Assembly (NCBI RefSeq): GCF_008831285.2
Contig: NC_045141.1
Location: forward strand, 14,868,106-14,928,105
DNA: 60,000 bases
From: Nymphaea colorata
Lineage: Eukaryota > Streptophyta > Magnoliopsida > Nymphaeales > Nymphaeaceae
Direction: 5' to 3'
Part shown: piece by piece, positions 13,311 through 25,309 of the stretch
How the letters are laid out: every line of letters starts with the position of its first letter
Position numbering within the stretch: the first letter of the stretch is position 1
Program-made: the position numbers and the translations under genes
The notes under the pieces: generated by a model
What the model saw: the letters and a program-made list of their open reading frames with translations, nothing else
What the model was told of the DNA's origin: nothing
Database searches by the model: none

Positions 13311-16229
13311 TCCTGACAACCACCTCAAGTGTTCGACTAAGCACCAACACCAAACATTATTTGTTGTCGTTGCCAACAACACGGCCTAATTGGTGGTTAG
13401 AGGGAGAAGACAAACTTCTCTAGCTGAAATCCAACCAAACAACAATAAATACGAAGAAAATCAGAGAAAGAGAGATCAAAAGAGAGGTCTGCCCTGAGAA
13501 GAAGGCATTCGACTGTGAGATAGGTGGTTCATATGAGGGAGACTCATGCACGGCAATCGCGCATGAAGAAAAAGATAGGCGAGAAGGGAAATGCAGAGAG
13601 TGCTCGACTGAAGGTGAGAGGCGGTGAGAGTGAGAAGGGCTGCAACTTAGAGGAGACTGGTGGTAGGGAGAATGTGAGCAAGGAGATGATGAGAGGGCAG
13701 CACAGGAGGGAGTGAGTGTAGACAAAGAGGGAGAACACTCGGTCAGAGGCAAACATGAAATGGGGAGAGGGAGAGGAGGAGACAAAAGAGACTGGGAGAG
13801 AGCTCAAGCAGAGGAGCGTGGGCCGAGGGAGTGAGAGCTTGCGGGAGAGAGAGGGAGACAGTGCGGGAGAGAGCTCAGACAGAGAGGGAGACCAATAGAA
13901 AATGGCGAGGGGAGATGGACAGAGTTGCGAAGGAGGGCGAGGAAGAATGAAAAGAAATAATAGACAATGAGAGATCGATAGACTCACCTGTGCGCCGCCG
14001 CTGCCCTCCACCTTTGTCGTCGCCCTTCACCTCCGTCGCCGCTGCACTCTCTTCTGCCTTTGGTTTACACTGCGTCGTACGAATCAGCAACCAGGGATGG
14101 GGAGACGAAAAGAGAGAGCGGGCGTTGGGCTCCTCTTCACACGATGGATTTCAGGTCTAGGTTTAGATCCCAATCCAATCCAAACTGCAAAGACTAAAAC
14201 GTTACATGCACCATATTGAGTAATCAACTTAGAGGTTTTATACAAAAACCCTAGTGGGCATGTAATAATATGAAAAAGTCCAATTAATTAGACCCTTGCC
14301 GATGATTTCATTTTAACTCAAACTGAACTGCATGCAGAAAAGCTTAATTACTATGTTAAAATGATGATTTACGAAGACTCAGATTTTCCCATATTAATTG
14401 TTGTTGATGTAAATACATGTACTTCTAAGCCACTTAGAATCAAGGCATCTAGTGGAAAACTTTTGTTCCACCCGCAATCCCAAAGTTGTTGATATTTTTC
14501 TCCCTCTAAAGAACAGTTTGTCCTTTCAATGCAGTGAGCTTGTTGTTCCTACGGGGTGGAGACAATAGGGTCATGGATTTTCCTTCCTTTTGCCATATTT
14601 AGCTCAAAAGGTTGAAGAGGTATAGTGCATCAAGCAGTAAGCAAGGACAAACTTGATTCTCTTTCCCGGAATCTCAAGTGAGGAAACCCTAGAAGAACCA
14701 CCAACTCTAGCTATCATCCATTTATGATTCATACTAGATCTGACCAACTATAGCGAAGCCCTCTTTGCTTTGTTGTTTTACGGGTACTTTGCACATCTTT
14801 AGGCAAAGTCAGAGCAAAGCAAATGTGCTTATTAACAGTCAAAGGCACTAATGCCATTCACTTCAAAATTCCAAGTGATTTGTACATTTTTAGCTAAAGC
14901 CAAAGCTGAGTGAGTGTGCATATTAAAAATCAAAAGCACTAATGTCATTCAAATTTGAGTGTGCTCTCTCAAGCGAACTCGCAAAATGAAGCTCTTACTC
15001 TAACGAAGTTATGAACCTTTTCAAACTCGCTTCATTTTGGTTTTCAATGCTCAAACGAACGTAACATAGTTCATGTCGTTTTGACTATATCAGCATAGCC
15101 CAAAAAACATTCACAAGACAAAACCAGAAGTGACCGCTGACTGAAGAGAGAAACCTCAACCTTATGGCCCTATCAAAAGAAAAACAAATAACTCTATTAT
15201 TGGTGCACATCGATCAAATAACGAAAAGGTAGTGAAGATCGTGAAAAAGATGGTAAAGATCTTAATGTTCATAGAGAAAAAGGGGATAAGAGAGAGAGAG
15301 AGAGCCGATAAAATGAGAATGTATATCAAAATTTGGGGACAATAAGTCCCCTAGATACAAAAATTGGAGACAAGAAGTCCCCTAGTTACAATAACAAACT
15401 GCAAGAAAGAAGCAAAAGAGAAATTATACAATACAACTCACAAAAACGCGAAATAAGAGGAGTAGGAAGAGAGAGGAAGGACAGAGCGACACCACCACCC
15501 AACCACAGAATGAGGATGCTGCCGCAGCCGAATGACAAAATGAACATCTCTCTGCACAAGCCGAGCGACAGACTCTAACGAAGAGAAGGAGGCCCATTTG
15601 CAGTAGTGTCGTCATCGGACACAACTCACAAAAAAACGAAATAAGAGGAGTAAGAAGAGAGAGAGAGAGGTTATGTCTGCAATAGTGTCGTCAAAGGCCC
15701 ATTTGCTGTTTGGTTCCTTCCTTGAATGTTGCGTGGTCACAAAGGCATCTGGACATGTCCAGATCATTGCATCGGGCACAAACTCTCGGCATCCACCTCC
15801 CTCTCAGTTTGGAAGCAACTTTCTTTTCCCATGAAGTAAAGGGATAAGTGTAGGTGAATGAAAACATAATTTTTTTTATTTGTTTTATTAAGAGTGAGCC
15901 GATCCATTCATTGTTCAACTAGCAATGAATTTTGAGCCGTTCCTATAATATCATGTAGTTGAATGGCTGTGGGTCAGGGTTAAACTTGCAATGGTTCGAA
16001 TTTTAAAGGTCAAAAGTAGAACCTTCGTTCAATATTTGTCATGCATAGGATAGTTTTTACCAAGGTAAACTTGTCCGTAAGGGTTCGTTTTCCAGCATAT
16101 ACACTTCATAAGTTCATAAGTGTGTCATAATTTAGCGCAAAGATTACAGGAATTCATCAAACAAAATAGTTCTACGTGCTTCGGAGACCTATCTTTATTT
16201 GTAAGGCAGATTCCGGAAATTTTTGACCG
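13311..16229. other. Intergenic stretch with GA/CT-rich low complexity
   Basis: 13420-13980 is strongly GA-rich on the plus strand and 15285-15310 and 15655-15670 are short GA runs. The open frames across them are compositional artefacts rich in Ser/Pro or Arg/Glu. No gene, RNA or element end was recognised. Confidence 0.5.
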
Positions 16230-16515
16230 TTACCTCCGCCTCTTCCTCTTTCGCGCCGTTCTTCCTCCCTCGCTCTCCTCCTCCCTCCTTTTCTCCTCCT
16301 CCCTCCTTCCCTTCTTCCTCCTCCCTCCTTTTCTCGTCCTTCCTCCTTCCCTTCTTCCTTCGCCTCCCTTCTTCCTCCCTCGCCCCCTTCTTCCTCCTCC
16401 CCCTTCCCTTCTTCCTCCGCCTCCCTTCTTCCTCCTCCCTCCTTCCCTTCTTCCTCCGCATCCCTTTTTCCTCCCTCGCTCCCTTCTTCCTCCTCCCTCC
16501 TTCCCTTTTGTTGTG
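16230..16515. repeat. Polypyrimidine minisatellite
   Basis: About 285 bp of imperfect tandem units built from TTCCCTTCTTCCTCC and variants, almost free of purines on the plus strand. It lies about 2.2 kb upstream of the first UTP25 exon I could place. A donor-like GACAG/GTACCAGG lies at about 16691, so this may be part of a 5' UTR or promoter of that gene, but that is a guess. The Pro/Ser/Leu-rich frame across it shows no protein motif. Confidence 0.75.
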
Positions 16516-16892
16516 CATCCAGAACTCCTGAGAACTCCTGCGCAAGAAGCTGCGTCTCCCTCTACCATCCCTCGCTCTCAGACACCATTGCAGCCTTTTG
16601 CAGAGCTCATCAAGCGGCACCAGTCGTTGGAGACGCTGTGTAGATTCTGACCTCCGCGACCTTCCATCCTCATAAGGCAGACATCGACAGGTACCAGGAA
16701 CCCCGTTCTTTCACTTTCTCTCACACACTCTCTCTCTCTCGTTCCCTCTTCTCTGTGCTGCAACTTGAGATTGTATCCTGTTTTGGAGGCTCTTGTTGAT
16801 GTGGGATACGCGTGCTTGTTCATGGGAGTGTCGGTTCTCTATGTGCATATTTTTCCCATTTGCATGTTACAGGTTCATGCACAGAATGCCTC

Positions 16893-16984
16893 TTAACTGC
16901 TTGTTAAAATGCATCTGCCTTGAAAATTGGTATGAAATTTAACTGTTTGTTAAAATGCATCTGCCTTGAAAATTGGTATGGAAG
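16893..16984. repeat. 46-bp tandem duplication
   Basis: Two adjacent copies with a 46-bp period start TTAACTG at 16893 and 16939. They share GTTAAAATGCATCTGCCTTG and differ at only a few bases. It lies in non-coding DNA upstream of the UTP25 exons. Confidence 0.85.
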
Positions 16985-17881
16985 TAATTTCAGTAACTTA
17001 TCCCCAACTGGGAATACAATTTCGATGCTCTTGACTCATTAGATTGGGCTAAAACCCCCTTCATAACCACGCGTGCTCGTTCATGGAAGATTTGTAGTGA
17101 TTTAAGAAACTATATAAAATTATGTAAATCTGAAATTTTTTTTCTTTATTATCAAACTAAGAAATAAATTTCTAGAAGTCTGGAAATATGTTTCTTTATT
17201 ATCAAACACAGAAATAAATTTCTGGAAATTTATTTTTTAGTCATCACACACACATCAAAATGGGAATTGGAAAGATTTTTTCATTTCTTTTTTCCAAGAA
17301 ATATATTTTCAGAAATATATTTACAATTCCAGATTTCCAGGCCATGAAACGGGCCCCTAAAACAATTCTAAGAAATATGCTTGCAAGTTACTTATGTAGT
17401 GATATCTCTTAATTGTCGATATCTTATATGTGCTTCCAATTGTTATGATATATTGTAGTGTGATGTTCACTGAGTCAGTAGGACTCATTCTTTTGTATTA
17501 TTTTTTTCAGCTGAGCAAGCTCGTATTTGCGAGCAGGTGGCTAAGCATCAGTTATAGTTGAGCCTTGAGTTCCCAGTGTGATAGGTAGAAGTTAGATTCA
17601 TCTTTATTGATTATGCATTGCATATCATGTAGAAAGTAGCCATTACACTGATTTTCCAGCTCATATTATCAGTTTTGAATTGAAATTATATTTTAGTAAC
17701 TGTTAGATTTTGAATTCTATAAGAAAATTACTGTTTTCTCCTCACCTTCTAGAGCAGGGGGTGACACTCACTACTTCGTTTCACCTTGAAGCTTCTGAGA
17801 ACGTTGACCTCTCTCTCTCTCTTTCTCGCGATTGCAGGCCACCAACTAACAATGGTTGACCAACAGCCTTTGCCTTTCTCT

Positions 17882-18192
17882 AAGGCTGGGCACTGTGCCT
17901 GGCCTCCGCCAGGTACTCGGCCCGACTCGGGCCCGGGCCCGGGCCTGGGCTGACTCTTTATCGGGCTGGCTCGGGTGGGCCTCGTAAGTCCGATTCGGGC
18001 CCGATAATTTATTTTTTTTATTTTTTATTAATATATATATATAATATTTTATTATAATTAATTATATTTATGTATTATTTTATATTAAAAATATACTTTA
18101 AAATTTAATCGGGCTCGGGCTCAGGTTTTCCGAGTCGGGCTGGCCCGGGCCCGACTCGTTATTGGGCCGGGCTGGCCCGATGCCTAGGCTTA
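17882..18192. mobile_element. 311-bp miniature element with 9-bp target duplication
   Basis: The element starts AAGGCTGGGCACTGTGCC and its far end, reverse-complemented, reads TAAGCCTAGGCATCGGGCC. It is flanked by identical 9-mers CCTTTCTCT at 17873-17881 and 18193-18201. The ends are very GC-rich blocks of GGGCCCGGG type around an AT-rich core (about 18005-18105). A 9-bp duplication is typical of Mutator-like elements, so a non-autonomous MULE is the best guess. There is no coding capacity. Confidence 0.82.
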
Positions 18193-18698
18193 CCTTTCTC
18201 TATCCCTCTCTCTCTCTCTACCCCCATCGAGGGACTACTGGCTCTCTTGTTTTCTTAATGGGAGAGCGTCTGAAGTTAGCTCTTGCCCCTTTGTTTCTGT
18301 TGCTCTATTTCCTGCAAACATGGGCCGGTCGCCAGCAATGGCCGGCCAGCAGTGCTCACCTCTGTCCAGTCCTTTCCTTCTCTTTAAGGTCAACATTTAA
18401 AACACATATTTTTGTAAAATCTAAAAATAAATGACGAAGTGAAAGTCACCATGAACGAGAATTGTGTTCTGAATAGTTATTTAATAATATATATTTACAT
18501 ATTAAATGATTTCAAGAAGAATGGTGTCAAAGGTTGTGAGTTTTTGGTTGGTTATGAAATTGACGCTATGGTGTTGATGAAATGCCAAATTGTGGTAACG
18601 GCATATATTGTTTCCAAGCATGAGCAATGATGATACACCTTTTATTAAAGTTTAAATTGTGCTAAATTGATCTACCTTTTCATGATTTCTATAGGTAG

Positions 18699-18805
18699 AT
18701 TTTGTTCAAAGAGTCATTTATTCGGGAGATGGTTGGTGTAAGGGATTCATCATATGAAGAGTTATTAATCAAGTTGGGTTCAAGTAATAAATCGACTTTA
18801 AAGAG
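18699..18805 (+). CDS. UTP25: UTP25 exon a (first recognised)
   Basis: Encodes ILFKESFIREMVGVRDSSYE and ends SSNKSTLK plus two bases of an Arg codon. Acceptor ATAGGTAG, donor GTAATT. The upstream acceptor choice at 18694 would put a stop in frame. A start at Met (18729) or an unseen upstream exon are both possible. Confidence 0.75.
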
Positions 18806-21800
18806 GTAATTTTTTGTGTTTGAACTTTTTTTTCTTTGTTTTTTATTCCTTCCATTAATTGTTTACTTTTCCTGTGGAAAAGCATAAATTTGTTTTGCAG
18901 TTGGTTTATGAACAAACCATAATTAATCTATGATCATAGTATAGTTTAGTTGTTGTAAAGCTGGAATTATAATGATGAGAAATTTTTCTTCCACTAGAAA
19001 ATAGACAACTGTCTACAGCGCTTAGATGGAGATAGATATGTTAGAAATGTATATGTAATACTAATGATATGCATGTATATGTACTTAAATTTTTCCATGT
19101 ACACTTTAGATCATTTATTCCTTCGATGGGCTAGTCGAAGATTACTTATAAGTTATGCAACAAGGAAGATGGTATGGTGAACATATGTATCCTTTTGTAT
19201 TTGTATCTTCCCTATTGCAGCTTGTGTGATTCTTTTCATTTCGTTCCTTGTTGCTTGACAACCTTTTTTTTTGTGGCCTGCCTTCCATGTTTTATCTCTT
19301 AATCTTACTTATTTTCTCTCCTCTTGTCAACATACTTTTTCATCCAGAACAAGCACTTCCAAGACTATGGTTGGTTCCTCTATAGGTATTATTGCAGCTG
19401 CAGTGTAGTGGCTGACTGTTGTTGCTTTTGCATTTTTTGTCCTCTTTGCTTACATTTCTTGGTTTCCAGTGAAAAATCAAATTGCTTGTTGGTAGCATAA
19501 GCTATGGATCTGTTTCTTGTAACTAAAATGTGACATGGATATTTGCTCTGGCCAAATTGGCTGAAGAATTGGTCTAAGGGACAAATTAAAATGGAATTCT
19601 GCTTCTTGACACTAAAAAGTGACATGGATATTTGCTCTGGTCAAATTGGTTTAAGGGATAAAATTCTGCTTCCTGTTACTAAAAAGTGACATGGGTATTT
19701 TCTCTAGTCAGATTGGCTGAAGGATTGGTCTAAGGGACAAATTAAAATGGAATTCTGCTTTACAACTTCCCTCCCTGTTGACATTGCTTTGGCAATGTGG
19801 GGTGTTTTCTCTTGGTTCTTAGTTATTCCTTTCTCCTAGATGGTTCTGCATAGAATATGATTTCATTAATTTTGTTACCATTCCACAATAATGAATGCTC
19901 ATTGCTGCTGAGCAAGTTACTCCAAACCCATCTTTCCATGATCTACTTTTGGCTTGAAGGGTCAGTTTATTGTGATAATGCCATTGTGTTTGCATAGGAA
20001 AAGGGAAGAACCTGGTGATAACAACATTGGGAATGAAGAGGATGATTGTATGACTTGTGATGTTTCTGAAAAGGATCATGTTGAAGGTGAGGTTCATTTG
20101 AAGCTTGGAGTTCATGTGCTGTTGAGGTTTTTATGTAGTTCATGGTTAAACTTCTTCCTGCTATTTGTATAATCTGTTATTTTTTTTTCTTTCTTTATTT
20201 CTTTTGGGAACAGCTGATAAAAAATTCCGAAGGGTGCATATTGAGTGCTAAGACATTAATTTTGATAATGGATCACATATATTACTTTTTCTGAGAAGAG
20301 TTTAATAAAATTTGGAGATGAAACAACCAAGGAAACTGTTCTGGTTAAGGTTTTTGTTCTTTAAATAATTATGGGAATTGAGCATTAACTGGACTAAAGT
20401 TGCATTGGCTTATTAGTTTTTTCTCTTCTGCATACACTCTTTTCCTTTTCCTGTGTTATCGTGGATGTCTACTTGTCTTTGTCGGTAGTTTGAACATGCT
20501 CAAGAGGTAAAAATATATGCTTTAGTTTTCTCTACGGACTCATCAATTTCACTTCCATTGATTGTACAGGATCCACATTATCAAGTTATAAAGATATTCA
20601 GGAAGATGTCTTGCATATGGAAGGAGAAGATGATCTTGAAGATACACAGACTGATATTGAGTCTGTGGGTGCCAAAAGGTTAGACTAGCGTTGGTTTTGG
20701 GTTGTTGTGCCTAGTTATGTTTGTAGCACTTTTTGCATTTGTTTGACTCAGTATTGATTATTAATTTGTTAAACGAAATCGAAATTCTTGATGTTTCCTG
20801 GGTTGCTGTTTTATGCTTCTACAGAAGCTAGTCCTTGCCTTTGTATGGTACTTCATCATGTCCTTTGTTTTTGTTCTGTACAACTTTATATACTGCATTC
20901 TTTTGCACTGTGTCACATGGTTGTGGGTGCAAGCATCTTTAAAAAAACTTGGGTGCAGGTCCAAATGTGTGTGTGTGTGTCACAGAGAGAGAGAGAGAGA
21001 GAGAGGGAGGAAGAGAGAGAGAGAGGTGCGCGTGACTGAAATAAACTGAAGAAGACAGAGAGAGATGGGAGGAAAAGAAAAAGAGAAAGAGAGGGGAAGC
21101 AAAAAGGAAAGAAAAAGAGAGGCAGAGAAGAGAAAAAGAGAGAGTGAGAAAAAGAAGAGAGAGAGAGCGAGAGAGAGAGATCAGCAGCATCCAACACATG
21201 TTGACGATGCCTGGGTGTGTGTGGAAATTGCATCTGCGCCTAGATGCGGGTGTCGCTTCCTTTATGAAGAATCCGTGTGATATATAGCTTTTTCATATAA
21301 AATTTTGTGCAAGAAAATGCACTAGCATATTTTTTTCCATTGTTGAATCAGAACATTTGTGTTCCCCTACCTTCCCCCTCTTCTCGAGGCTTTGCTCCTG
21401 GGTTTTATCTTTTTCTATATCAGAGTCCATTCACTATACTTTTGATATCGACTTTGTTTGTTAGTTGCACTTGATCAAGTCTTGCACTGAAATGGGGTGT
21501 TATTGCCTACTTACTTTTCAAGAAGAAAAATATATGATCTGTAGTCTTTTGATATTGGACATTGGGTAACATAATCTAAAAATATGCCTTGCCCAAGTTG
21601 ACATAGTGATGTGGCATGTATTATGGTCAAAGCATGCTTAGTCTGGGTTGATTTTGTCAGAGCCCCTCCTTTCTACCTATTGTTGATTCTTCCCACTGTT
21701 CGCCTCCGTGGTTTCTGCTTGGCTGTCTGCATCCATGCTGACATTCATGCAGTTTGATTTATCCCCTCATGTTCTCTCTTGCTGTGGCAGTTGCCTCATC

Positions 21801-22227
21801 ATTTCCCATATTTCCTGTTTGATCTGTCTCTGTGTTGTTCGTCAGATAACGTATTCCTTATAAGCAGTGATCAACTCCATTTTCTATTGTTCCATTGTTC
21901 CCATCGTAGACTTGAAACCCAATTTCACTTACTCAACATGCTATTGGTGATTATCGAATACCATCATCACCTCCCTGACTGTCATTTGATCTCATATTTT
22001 TCTCACTGTAGTCCATACTCTTGTTTTTATTGCCTTGAAAGGAGATGACTATGGATTGTATTGCTACGTAGAGATGGACTGTGGGGATCCTTCTCAGAAT
22101 GGCATTCTAAAACTGCTCGCTTTTCTCAGGTCCGATGTTATAGCTAAGTTATTTGACCAAAATAGATATTATGCATCAAGATGGGAGACATAAGAGCATG
22201 AGAAAAGAGTGGATGGCTAGGGGGAGG

Positions 22228-22281
<54 letters not shown>

Positions 22282-25265
22282 AAATTTGTAAAAAATGTAG
22301 GAAAGATATATAAGAAAATAAAGTGTTGTAAAAACAAATAAATTGGTTGGCCCCACAAATTTAAGCCCTTTGTCTGAAATGTTTCCTTTTTGTGTATTTC
22401 TATATAATAGAGATTTGGTAGCCAATTCGGAAAGAGGGGAATTAAAACCATTTCTAAATTTTTATCAGGCCCAAATTTAGGTGTTTTGTCGGAAACAGTT
22501 TTTGTGGTGCTTTCTGTATAATATAAATTGGACAGATTCATCAACATTTACAATCTTTGACATGACTTGGTGCATAATCCATGATTATTTGCACCTTGTG
22601 CTTCAGCCTCCTTAATAACTTCAATAAAAAATTATGCAATGATTCTGCATCCTTCACATGACTAGATGCCATGTTTTCATGTTTCAATTGAACACTTTCC
22701 ATTTTGAATTATGATCAAGGGAGAAGATTATTCTTTTTATAAGCCAATTAAGTAGAAAGGTTTTATGAAGGCTCTTTCATGCACATTAATCAACCCATTT
22801 GGACTTACAAATTTGGCCTATTGCTTTTTCTATTTTACCAAAAGTTTATCTGTTCTTTTCAATTCTTTTGCCAATAGACACTCCCTGAGCTCATATTATT
22901 CCTGTTGTCAAGTCCAGGTTTAGTCAAATTGTTCATCTAATTCTATACATTTTAACCTTTGTGATCTCATCTATCAGATAATATATTTACATACACATGC
23001 ACATGTGCATGTGTATATATGTATATAGTAAGCCTTGGGTGATCCACAGTTCTGGGTGAGGTGCTAATGAGCACATTGAAGATTAAACCATCTGTGTGAA
23101 AACAAGTAATTTATGCTGACCCTATAGAATCATGCAATTGGTGTATATCAGTGCTTCATTAGTACAACTTGTCTTTATTTCATTGGGAAAAATCAGGATT
23201 GTCGCAAGTAGAATGAACAGTCCTAAGTCCTAACTATTATGCCACAAATTAGTGCAATCTTTGTGTGTGATTCTCTGTTCATGCCCTTCCTGGATGAAAG
23301 GAAGGTTTTGAGATGTCTCTGGTACTAGTTTTTACTTTGCTTCTTTCATATTCTATTGTGGAGAACTTTTGCTTAGAGGGTAGTTACTTTCTAAATCTGG
23401 AAATTCATGCAACACCTTATTATTATCATGATCTTTTATGATTTGGTAGATTAACTGCCTAACTGTTTGTATGCTCAACTTTTTTTAATTAATTTCCTGG
23501 TGAAATGCATTGATGGTAAAGGAAAAAGGACCACATTTCTGAGCTTTGAGCTTAATATATTGCTCCTTTTCTTACTGCAATGCCCATTTCTTACTCATTA
23601 TTGATTTTTTAATATATGTGTCCTTTTGAACTTTTTTTTTTGTCTTTTTTGCTTTTCATAGTCTGTCTAATCAATGCATAGTGTGATTATCAGTTACTTC
23701 AGAAGACACCTGGAATACTCATTGTCGGAGGCAGAGATCAGTAAGATAAAGATGACTAAGTGGAAGTTTCATTGGGCAGTTCCAGCTCTTGACAAGCCAT
23801 CGTCTAAATGGCTAGGGACTGATCAGTGTTTTCTGAAGGTTCTGCTTGAACAATTCATTGGGTTTTTGATTTTTTCCCCTCTAAATTCAGCTGCGTTTGT
23901 TGTATATAGTCATAGATTCCATTGTAAATATTCATGAAACAAACATAAAGAATGGTGCCAGCAACCTGCTGCTATAGCCTAGCCTTAAGTTCATGATGTT
24001 GCATTTCTACTTTAGGGCCAAATTTTAGCTCCTAAGCTGACCCAAAAAAACACATGTTCCCTTTCTTCAAAACTTGGCTGCCAGAAGAATTGTAGTAGCA
24101 TTAATCAACTATTTCTATCAAGTTCTTGCTGCAGTAAATCTTTTGTATGTGTTTTTCATGGTCGTTGAATCAGTTAAGGAAATAGCATTAATCCATCTTA
24201 ATTTTTCGGTAAAGGTTAAGGATTAATTTTGCTCCACAATTGATGGCCAGGCAACACAGAACCATCTTGGCAGGAAAATTTGTTTCTTTTTAGTGAACTT
24301 GATAAAATAATTGCATAAAACACTGAGATATTGAAAGAATATTTGCCCTTTGATGTTTTCCGTACTGGAAAGAATATTTCTGCCTTTTTACATTTCGTGT
24401 ACCGGCTGACTTACATAGTTCACGACTCGGCGGGGTTTCCATGCTTTAATGATATGTTCTAAGATCTAATAATGTGTCTTTCAGTTTTGTAAATCTGAGT
24501 TTATTTGGTAGGACCTGCTATATGTATTAAAGAGAGTTTATTTGCCTCTGGGAAAAATAACTCTTTATTGCCTTTTACGTCTTCCCACCAGTTCATGTTT
24601 AGATAGATAAGTAGCCCAGCTTTCATGCTATTTTCTATTTGAGATTGCTCTAGTCCTGTTCACAACAAGAAAAACATAGAAAGGAAGAGAATAAGATCCC
24701 AGAAAATGGCATGTCCCAATAATGGAGAATCTTTGCCATCTAGATTTTTCTACACTGTACAAGTGAATTAAGCCCTCCACTACTTTTAGCTGTCCTGGAT
24801 GGATTGCTGAAGTTCTACAACCAATCTTGTAAAAGCGTATTGTAAGCCTTATTGGTCCAACCAAGAGATAAAATGTATAATGAAATATCATAGCATATCA
24901 TAACTGTATTGTAAATTTATTTTGTTAATTCAAAAACATGAGAAAAAATAGAAAGAAAAATAAAAAAGAAAAATCAAGAAAAATATGTTTTGTGTAATTA
25001 TAAATGTTGACATGCTATGCATGTTTGGGTCTGGGTTTGGACCCTATCCAACCTGCAGTCCTGTATATCCTATTTAAGTAACATGTAACCCTAATTTCTG
25101 TGTTAATGAGAATTACGCGACCAGCAGCTGGTAAGTGCTGGAATCCTCTCCTAATCGTGCTTTTTTCCTTGTGTTGAGGTTTTTCCACGTTACTTCCTAT
25201 GTCACATAGGTACGGGTACGGGTACTGGTTCAGACTATTTTCCAAAAACTTGGGTACGGAGGTAC

Positions 25266-25309
<44 letters not shown>

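Noticed and set aside
13420-14090. Several overlapping minus-strand Ser/Leu/Pro-rich frames
   Set aside because: GA-rich low-complexity DNA gives open frames in more than one phase; no conserved motif or splice context.
15985-16000. tRNA B-box-like GGTTCGAATT
   Set aside because: No A box upstream and no cloverleaf can be drawn; the last bases also deviate from GGTTCGANNCC.
16120-16650. 176-codon Ser/Pro/Leu-rich open frame and its reverse-strand Arg/Glu/Gly partners
   Set aside because: Entirely the product of the polypyrimidine minisatellite; all frames are open because the tract lacks stops, and no domain is visible.
20913-21280. Lys/Glu/Arg-rich frame and its Ser/Leu-rich antisense frames
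   Set aside because: They follow the (GA)n tract and carry no motif; the region is a UTP25 intron.
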